A stretch of 21,980 bases of DNA from Paludibacteraceae bacterium. GTDB lineage: Bacteria > Bacteroidota > Bacteroidia > Bacteroidales > Paludibacteraceae. How positions within the stretch are numbered: position 1 is the stretch's first letter; each line of letters starts with the position of its first letter. The position numbers and the translations under genes were made by a program. The notes under the pieces are model-generated. The model worked only from the letters and a program-made list of their open reading frames with translations, searched no databases and was not told the origin of the DNA. The stretch spans positions 1-21,980 of the forward strand of contig JAFXWI010000081.1 of NCBI GenBank assembly GCA_017542915.1. The letters are read 5' to 3'. Positions 7,757 to 12,394 of the stretch are shown piece after piece.

Positions 7757-9672
7757 AATCCTTCTTTATCAAGTTTTAACATATGATATAGTTCCTTGGT
7801 GGAACCGTGTTCTACGTATTGGTCGTTGACGCCGAGACGGATGACGCGCGGCATGTAACCATGGTCGCTCATCCATTCCAGTACAGCACTTCCGAAACCA
7901 CCGGCGATCATACCGTCTTCGGCTGTCACGATGGTCTTGAATTTCTTACCCACTTCGTGTAAGATCTCCTCGTCCAGCGGTTTCAACCACCGCATGTCGT
8001 AGTGAGCAATTTTTAATTTTGAATTTTTAATTTTTAATTCTTCTATCGCTTCTGCCATCGTGTTTCCGATTGCCCCGATAGTCAGTACGGCTACATCCTC
8101 TCCGTCACGCAGCTTGACACCTTTTCCGTACTGAACCTTTGTACATTGTACATCGTTCCTTCGTACTTCGCCATTCGTTCTCCCTCTGGGGTAACGAATG
8201 GCTATTGGTCCTTCCATCGTCTCCGCAAGGCGCAACATCTCCCTCAGATCCTCAGCCGTTCTCGGCGCACAGATCTGCATATTCGGTATCGGACGCAGAT
8301 ACGCCAAATCGAGCAATCCATGATGCGTAGCTCCGTCGTTACCCACGATACCTGCGCGGTCAATACAAAGCACTACATGCAGGTTCTGCAACGCTACGTC
8401 ATGGACGATGTTATCGTACGCCCGTTGCAGGAAAGTGGAGTAGATATTACAGTAAGGCACCATGCCTGCCTTCGCCAAACCGGCACTGAACGTCACCGCG
8501 TGTCCTTCGGCGATACCCACATCGAACACCCGTTCCGGCAGCTCTTTTTGCATGATACTCATCGAACATCCGCTCGGCATCGCCGGCGTGATACCCACTA
8601 TCTTCTCGTTCTTCTTCGCCAACTCCAACAAGGTCTCGCCAAACACCTCCTGCCAAAGAGGCTGAATTCTGACATCTGAATTCTGAATTCTCTCGCCGGA
8701 GGCGACATTAAACTCTCCCGGAGCATGCCAAACGGTCTGGTCGTTCTCTGCCGGAGCGTAACCTTTGCCTTTCTTGGTGATAATATGCAGCACTTTGGGT
8801 CCGCGGTGGTTCTTGATCTCACTCAGGATGCGCACTAAGCCCTCTACGTCATGCCCGTCGGTCGGACCGAAATAACGGATGTTCAGACCCGTGAAGATAT
8901 TGCTCGGCTGCTTGCTGAGCATCGCCTTGAGGTTGTTGTTACGGCGAAGCCAAGCCTTCCGTTTATGTTCATCTACAAGGTGCATCTTCTCCGCCAATTG
9001 GTATAATCTCCACCTCCATTTGTTATAGGTCGAGCTGGTCGTCAGATCCACGAGATACTGCGTGATACCGCCCTTGAGCGGATCAATCGCCATGTGGTTG
9101 TCATTGAGCACGATCAGCAGGTTGTTCTTATCCATCGAGGTGTTGTTCAGTCCCTCAAAAGCCAAACCGCCTGTCATCGCTCCATCGCCTATGATAGCTA
9201 CGGTATTATGAGAGGCAGGTATATCAGTCTGTGTTCTGTCAGGCGTAGCCGGTCTGTGTTCTGTCAGGCGTAGCCGGTCTGCTATATCTATGCCGAGTGC
9301 GGCAGAGATAGAGTTACTTGCGTGCCCTGCAATAAAAGCATCGTATTCGCTCTCGTTCGGGTTCGTGAACGGCGAGAGACCTTTGAACTGACGGTTCGTG
9401 TGAAAACGATCCCGCCTTCCGGTCAGGATCTTATGCGCATAAGCTTGATGCCCCACATCCCACACGAGTTTGTCGTTGGGGGTATCGAAGACATAATGAA
9501 GTGCTACCGTCAACTCGATGGCGCCTAACGACGAACCGAGATGTCCGGGGTTCTTACTCAGCGCCTCGATGATGAATTGCCTCAACTCCGCACACACAGC
9601 AGGTAACTCGCTTACCTTCAGCTTCTTCAAATCCGCCGGCGAATCAATCTTATTTATATATTGATAATCCAT
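7723..9672 (-). CDS. dxs: 1-deoxy-D-xylulose-5-phosphate synthase with three repeat insertions
   Basis: A 649-residue cytosolic thiamine-diphosphate enzyme that condenses pyruvate and glyceraldehyde 3-phosphate, the entry step of the MEP isoprenoid pathway. Visible: NPGHLGSSLGAIELT (41-55), WDVGHQAYAHKILTGR (71-86), the ThDP motif GDGAMTGG (162-169) closing with NDN, YFGPTDGHD, catalytic Glu389 in VGIAEGH, and CIDRAGIVGNDGATHHG. Three parts are repeat-encoded: residues 132-150 (25-bp family), about 328-337 (IQNSDVRIQ, heptamers) and 545-554 (ELKIKNSKLK, heptamers). All fall where the family has variable loops; the core motifs are intact. Length is slightly above the usual 620-635. It heads the minus-strand run, with a promoter at 9729-9760. 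Confidence 0.95.
   Translation of the reverse strand: MDYQYINKIDSPADLKKLKVSELPAVCAELRQFIIEALSKNPGHLGSSLGAIELTVALHYVFDTPNDKLVWDVGHQAYAHKILTGRRDRFHTNRQFKGLSPFTNPNESEYDAFIAGHASNSISAALGIDIADRLRLTEHRPATPDRTQTDIPASHNTVAIIGDGAMTGGLAFEGLNNTSMDKNNLLIVLNDNHMAIDPLKGGITQYLVDLTTSSTYNKWRWRLYQLAEKMHLVDEHKRKAWLRRNNNLKAMLSKQPSNIFTGLNIRYFGPTDGHDVEGLVRILSEIKNHRGPKVLHIITKKGKGYAPAENDQTVWHAPGEFNVASGERIQNSDVRIQPLWQEVFGETLLELAKKNEKIVGITPAMPSGCSMSIMQKELPERVFDVGIAEGHAVTFSAGLAKAGMVPYCNIYSTFLQRAYDNIVHDVALQNLHVVLCIDRAGIVGNDGATHHGLLDLAYLRPIPNMQICAPRTAEDLREMLRLAETMEGPIAIRYPRGRTNGEVRRNDVQCTKVQYGKGVKLRDGEDVAVLTIGAIGNTMAEAIEELKIKNSKLKIAHYDMRWLKPLDEEILHEVGKKFKTIVTAEDGMIAGGFGSAVLEWMSDHGYMPRVIRLGVNDQYVEHGSTKELYHMLKLDKEGLCESLLQVQAK
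8011..8038 (-). repeat. Heptamer array in dxs (C-terminal domain), 4 units
   Basis: Plus strand TTTTAAT, TTTGAAT, TTTTAAT, TTTTAAT. It encodes ELKIKNSKLK before IAHYDMRWLKP. The one variant unit differs at base 8021, the position that would otherwise make an in-frame TAA (see findings). Confidence 0.9.
8661..8688 (-). repeat. Heptamer array in dxs (inter-domain linker), 4 units
   Basis: On the coding strand it reads ATTCAGA, ATTCAGA, TGTCAGA, ATTCAG and encodes RIQNSDVRIQP. It lies in the linker between the ThDP-binding and pyrimidine-binding domains, which varies among Dxs proteins. Confidence 0.9.
9227..9281 (-). repeat. 25-bp tandem repeat in dxs, 2.2 exact units
   Basis: Two identical 25-bp units (9227-9251, 9252-9276) and five bases of a third. 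The coding-strand core is AGACCGGCTACGCCTGACAG. As 25 is not a multiple of 3, the two copies are read in different frames (DRLRLTEH, then RPATPDRTQ). The insertion precedes the strand leading to the GDG motif. Confidence 0.93.
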
Positions 9673-9693
9673 GTTCCTTTTATCGCGTTTTCA

Positions 9694-9707
9694 CTTATGC
9701 GCATAAT
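9694..9707. promoter_or_regulatory. Palindrome in the dxs leader
   Basis: TTATGCGCATAA (9695-9706) is a perfect 12-bp palindrome in the predicted untranslated leader of dxs, about 25 bases before the ATG. The 13-mer CTTATGCGCATAA occurs again inside dxs at 9430-9442, where it encodes the conserved AYAHK. A role as an operator is only a guess. Confidence 0.3.
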
Positions 9708-9728
9708 TACGCATTTTAAAATCTGGTG

Positions 9729-9760
9729 CAAAGGTACTACTTTTTTTGCATATATGCAAA
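9729..9760 (-). promoter_or_regulatory. Promoter of the dxs-trkA-trkH-SGNH-MBOAT-coaE run, with a TTTGCATATATGCAAA palindrome
   Basis: On the minus strand the -7 box is TACCTTTG (9736-9729), matching the Bacteroidetes consensus TAnnTTTG. A perfect 16-bp palindrome TTTGCATATATGCAAA (9760-9745) covers the -33 position (TTTG). Nine bases separate the 14-bp palindrome core from the -7 box, exactly as in the promoters at 10071-10101 and 11352-11382. The predicted leader is about 50 bases. Confidence 0.75.
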
Positions 9761-10021
9761 TAAAAAGAGTTAAAAATGAAAAAAATGAATTTAAATGTAC
9801 GAGAGAATGTGATTTGTCAGAGGTGTGAAAGTGGTATAAAACAATGTAATTGAAACATAAAAATATGACACTTTTTGAATGTTTGAAAATTGAATGTAAA
9901 GTATTGTATATGTGGTTATTATGGTGGTGTTACAATTAACATGGTCTAGGATGCCTCCTTTCCGGTCTCGAGCCACTTCTAAAGCGCTTCTGATTAACTT
10001 AAATCGTCAATCAATAGCCCC
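9761..10021. other. AT-rich noncoding stretch, no gene recognised
   Basis: This lies between the dxs promoter and the duplicated promoter segment at 10022. Most is very AT-rich with no convincing coding frame on either strand. Around 9945-9995 the base composition turns abruptly GC-richer (GATGCCTCCTTTCC and on), which looks like a remnant of something else. TTAACTTAAATCGTCAAT (9994-10011) resembles the start of the 87-bp repeat just downstream and may be an older, decayed copy. No tRNA or other RNA fold was recognised. Confidence 0.5.
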
Positions 10022-10108
10022 TCGTTAAAGACCTAAATTGTCAATAATTCTTATTTTTTAATTCTTTTTCTTGCATATATGCAAAATTTTTTGTACCTTT
10101 GCAGCCGC
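10022..10108 (+). repeat. 87-bp direct repeat, copy 1 (promoter segment)
   Basis: Identical to 11303-11389 except at one base (10029 A, 11310 T); the offset is 1281 bp. It contains a complete promoter and ends in GCAGCCGC. The two copies bracket the DUF1016 gene. Confidence 0.95.
10071..10101 (+). promoter_or_regulatory. Promoter of the DUF1016 gene
   Basis: TTGCATATATGCAA palindrome (10071-10084) over the -33 site, nine bases, then the -7 box TACCTTTG (10094-10101). Transcription would begin roughly at 10108, leaving a leader of under 20 bases before the ATG at 10125. Confidence 0.75.
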
Positions 10109-10124
10109 TTTTGTACTTTTCATT

Positions 10125-11267
10125 ATGACGTTTGAATTATTAGTCCAAAATATTGCATCCATACAAACCGCTTTGCAACAACAAGCGGCTCACGCGGTCA
10201 ATTTGTCTTTGACCGCGCGTAATTGGCTTATGGGCTGCTACATCGTGGAGTTTGAGCAGAACGGCGAAGACAAAGCGCAATATGGTGCTAAATTGCTCAA
10301 ACGTTTGGAAGAACGCTTGCATACTAAAGGCTTAACGGAGCGTCGTTTCCGTGAGTTCCGACGCTTGTATCTGGTCTATCCTCAACTCGGGCGAGAGGTT
10401 CTGAATTATATTGGCGCACAAGTGCAAAATTCTCAAATCGCACTACCCGAAGCAATTCGGCGGACGACAACCGCCGAATCTGAAAACATCATAAATCGGC
10501 GGACGTCATCCGCCGAATTGGAACAACAAGCGTGGCAAGTTCCGGCAGATAAGTTGTTCTACCGCCTTCCTTTATCGCATTTAACGGCAATTTCCAAGAT
10601 AGATGATCCGCTCAAACGCGCTTTCTATGAAATAGAAACCATCAAAGGCTGTTGGACGTATGACGAATTAGACCGCCAAATATCTACACTCTATTATGAG
10701 CGCAGCGGGTTGTCGAAGGACAAAGCGGGACTTTCCAAACTGGTCAATCAAGCCGCTCAAAACTTGTCGCCGAAAGATGTGCTGCATAACCCTGTTGCGT
10801 TGGAGTTCTTGGACTTGGAGTCGCATGAGAAGATAGACGAAACGGATATTGAGACCGCTATCTTGAATCAAATGCAGACCATGTTGCTGGAATTGGGAAA
10901 TGGCTTTTGCTTCGAGGCTCGTCAGAAACGAATACTGATTGATGGCGATTATTACAAGATCGATTTGGTTTTCTATCACCGCGTGCTGAAGTGCCATTTC
11001 TTGGTTGAACTGAAGATTGACAAGTTCCACCATGAGTACGCTTCACAATTGAATATGTACTTGAACTATTACAAGCACGAAGTGATGACAGCTGATGACA
11101 ATCCGCCCATTGGCTTGCTTTTGTGTGCGGACTACGGAGAAACGGTCGTCAAGTATGCAACAGGTGGTTTGGATCCGAATCTGTTTGTGCAGAAATACCA
11201 TATCCAGCTGCCGACTGAAGAAGAAATCAAGGCATTCATTGCCCAAAGTATCCGCTCTGCGGAATAA
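10125..11267 (+). CDS. DUF1016/YhcG-type PD-(D/E)XK nuclease domain protein
   Basis: A 380-residue protein. The N-terminal half is the DUF1016 N domain: a long helical region with AVNLSLTARNWLMGCYIVEFEQNG, YGAKLLKRLEERL and RRFREFRRLYLVYPQL. The C-terminal half is a PD-(D/E)XK nuclease-like domain with KIDLVFYHRVLKCHFLVELKI: Asp280, Glu295 and Lys297 form the catalytic pattern, followed by a QLNMYLNYY helix. YhcG-like proteins are often found near restriction-modification or mobile genes, but the family's role is poorly known and this one stands alone. The linker (about residues 111-134) is encoded by two palindromic repeats 39 bp apart (RRTTTAES and RRTSSAEL). The start is ATG 10125; an open frame back to TTG 10071 would read through the promoter. 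An 87-bp direct repeat brackets the gene, so it looks inserted. Confidence 0.85.
   Translation: MTFELLVQNIASIQTALQQQAAHAVNLSLTARNWLMGCYIVEFEQNGEDKAQYGAKLLKRLEERLHTKGLTERRFREFRRLYLVYPQLGREVLNYIGAQVQNSQIALPEAIRRTTTAESENIINRRTSSAELEQQAWQVPADKLFYRLPLSHLTAISKIDDPLKRAFYEIETIKGCWTYDELDRQISTLYYERSGLSKDKAGLSKLVNQAAQNLSPKDVLHNPVALEFLDLESHEKIDETDIETAILNQMQTMLLELGNGFCFEARQKRILIDGDYYKIDLVFYHRVLKCHFLVELKIDKFHHEYASQLNMYLNYYKHEVMTADDNPPIGLLLCADYGETVVKYATGGLDPNLFVQKYHIQLPTEEEIKAFIAQSIRSAE
10455..10516 (+). repeat. Two GC-rich palindromes in tandem inside the DUF1016 gene
   Basis: 10455-10479: ATTCGGCGG, 7-base loop, CCGCCGAAT (9-bp perfect arms). 10496-10516: TCGGCGG, 7-base loop, CCGCCGA (7-bp arms). The copies are 39 bp (13 codons) apart and encode RRTTTAES/RRTSSAEL in the interdomain linker. 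Confidence 0.85.
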
Positions 11268-11302
11268 AATATATGCTCCTCTCGCATTCATCTTCTCGCC
11301 CA

Positions 11303-11389
11303 TCGTTAATGACCTAAATTGTCAATAATTCTTATTTTTTAATTCTTTTTCTTGCATATATGCAAAATTTTTTGTACCTTTGCAGCCGC
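11303..11389 (+). repeat. 87-bp direct repeat, copy 2 (promoter segment)
   Basis: Second copy of the promoter-bearing segment at 10022-10108, one mismatch. It starts 35 bases after the DUF1016 stop. Its last five bases (GCCGC) are also the first five bases of the 18-bp repeat at 11385-11402. Confidence 0.95.
11352..11382 (+). promoter_or_regulatory. Promoter of the exported-protein gene, probably also serving the MurF-Alr run
   Basis: TTGCATATATGCAA (11352-11365), nine bases, TACCTTTG (11375-11382): the same arrangement as at 10071 and at the dxs promoter. No other promoter is seen before the MurF-Alr gene at 12395. Confidence 0.72.
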
Positions 11390-11394
11390 AAAGG
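11377..11394. promoter_or_regulatory. Inverted repeat at the expected transcription start
   Basis: CCTTTGC-AGCC-GCAAAGG: 7-bp perfect arms around a 4-base loop, overlapping the -7 box and the start of the transcript. The right arm is lost in copy 1 of the 87-bp repeat, where the sequence diverges after GCCGC. Confidence 0.55.
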
Positions 11395-11402
11395 TTTTTG
11401 AC
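11385..11402 (+). repeat. 18-bp direct repeat, copy 1 (GCCGCAAAGG leader)
   Basis: GCCGCAAAGGTTTTTGAC, identical to 12363-12380. The two copies bracket the gene for the exported protein at 11439-12350. Confidence 0.92.
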
Positions 11403-11438
11403 AATCAAATAGGGTCGTATTTTAATATCAATAACAAT

Positions 11439-12350
11439 ATGCTTAGACAATTATTCACATGCTCGTGGGCTGTCCTGTCCGTTTTGTTTGCTTGTGCTCA
11501 GGATATTATCATCACAAGCGATGCTAAAAAGATTGAAGCTAAAGTATTGGAGATTTCTGAAACAGAGATCAGATACAAGGAAGCTGATGATTTGGAAGGA
11601 CCGACATATGTAATCGGTGTACCTAAAGTTTCTTCTATTGTGCTTAGTAGCGGCAAGGTGAAAGTTTTTGGAGGTCAACAGTCGGTAGCACAAGCTTCTG
11701 TTCAAGAACCACAACAAAAACCAGAACGAGAGCCTGTAGTAGTTGACACAACTGCTCAATACTTGACTCCCGAAATGCAAGCATACTTAGATGGTTTCCC
11801 AAAAAATGTGGTTTTTGTGGAAGGAAACTATTCTATGTTGTACGACAAAAATTCTATCGTATATTTTCAATTTAACTATGATGATGCGGAAGTAGTCGAA
11901 TATGACCATAATGACAAACACATTGAATCCGTTATTGGCAGTCTCAAGGAGTATAAAAGCAACCATGCCTCTGATTTTGAAGGGTTTGAGATAAGTTACT
12001 TTGAGAAATTAGCGTGCGACAAATTCAATAGTTCCGCGAAAAAGAAAAAATGCATAATGATGCCTTCTGCTGAACGTAGCGCTAATCAATACTTGCTGAA
12101 CTTCCATGTTGAGAAAATGGATTTAGGTAGTGGAGTTGCAAGTGTTATGTCGGTTAATACAGGTACTACATCGGGAGGAGTAATTCTAAGCGGAAAAATA
12201 ACCATCTACGACCTTGCTACCAAAGAGAAAGTGTGTACGTTGTATGCTGATCGCGTCAAAGGAATAGGTTCTCATCATCTTCATGCGCGTATCGTTAATA
12301 CATTGGAAGAACTGTTTGGCAGGCAATTATTCTTCATTAAGAAAGGCTAA
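11439..12350 (+). CDS. Exported protein of unknown function
   Basis: A 303-residue protein not recognised beyond its general type. It begins with a signal peptide (MLRQLFTCSWAVLSVLFACA, cleavage likely before QD). A small N-terminal domain follows (about residues 23-72; DAKKIEAKVLEISETEIRYK then GPTYVIGVPKVSSIVLSSGK), a motif common at the N terminus of secreted Bacteroidetes proteins. A Gln/Pro/Glu linker (about 75-100) leads to a mixed alpha/beta C-terminal region. That region ends with GGVILSGKITIYDLATKEKV, which might belong to a DUF4410-like fold; this is weak. The start is ATG 11439; the frame runs open to TTG 11352, but that part is promoter. It is AT-richer than the genes after it, and an 18-bp direct repeat brackets it, both consistent with insertion in front of the MurF-Alr gene. 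Confidence 0.75.
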   Translation: MLRQLFTCSWAVLSVLFACAQDIIITSDAKKIEAKVLEISETEIRYKEADDLEGPTYVIGVPKVSSIVLSSGKVKVFGGQQSVAQASVQEPQQKPEREPVVVDTTAQYLTPEMQAYLDGFPKNVVFVEGNYSMLYDKNSIVYFQFNYDDAEVVEYDHNDKHIESVIGSLKEYKSNHASDFEGFEISYFEKLACDKFNSSAKKKKCIMMPSAERSANQYLLNFHVEKMDLGSGVASVMSVNTGTTSGGVILSGKITIYDLATKEKVCTLYADRVKGIGSHHLHARIVNTLEELFGRQLFFIKKG

Positions 12351-12362
12351 TAAAACATAGAA

Positions 12363-12380
12363 GCCGCAAAGGTTTTTGAC
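12363..12380 (+). repeat. 18-bp direct repeat, copy 2
   Basis: Identical to 11385-11402. It lies 15 bases before the ATG of the MurF-Alr gene, where it probably forms part of the original leader. Confidence 0.92.
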
Positions 12381-12394
12381 CTTATTACACGAAT

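Noticed and set aside
9776..9853. Possible 25-residue plus-strand peptide with three cysteines
   Set aside because: Very short, overlaps the upstream region of the dxs promoter, and nothing supports translation.
9791..9976. Small minus-strand open frame (61 codons) in the AT-rich gap
   Set aside because: Low-complexity, AT-driven composition, no recognisable domain, no promoter or conserved neighbour; most likely chance.
10071..10124. N-terminal extension of the DUF1016 protein from TTG 10071
   Set aside because: The extension would be encoded by the promoter itself (palindrome and -7 box), and the same peptide (MHICKIFCTFAAA) would precede the unrelated protein at 11352. ATG 10125 gives the expected family N terminus.
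10125..11267. Part of a complete restriction-modification or other defence system
   Set aside because: No methyltransferase, specificity subunit, helicase or other defence gene is next to it; only one nuclease-like gene is seen.
11352..11438. N-terminal extension of the exported protein from TTG 11352
   Set aside because: It is again read through the duplicated promoter; ATG 11439 starts a proper signal peptide.
10022..12380. Insertion sequence or integron
   Set aside because: No transposase or integrase, and no terminal inverted repeats bounding the units. The direct repeats are real but the mechanism is unknown, so it is listed as a finding and not as a mobile element.
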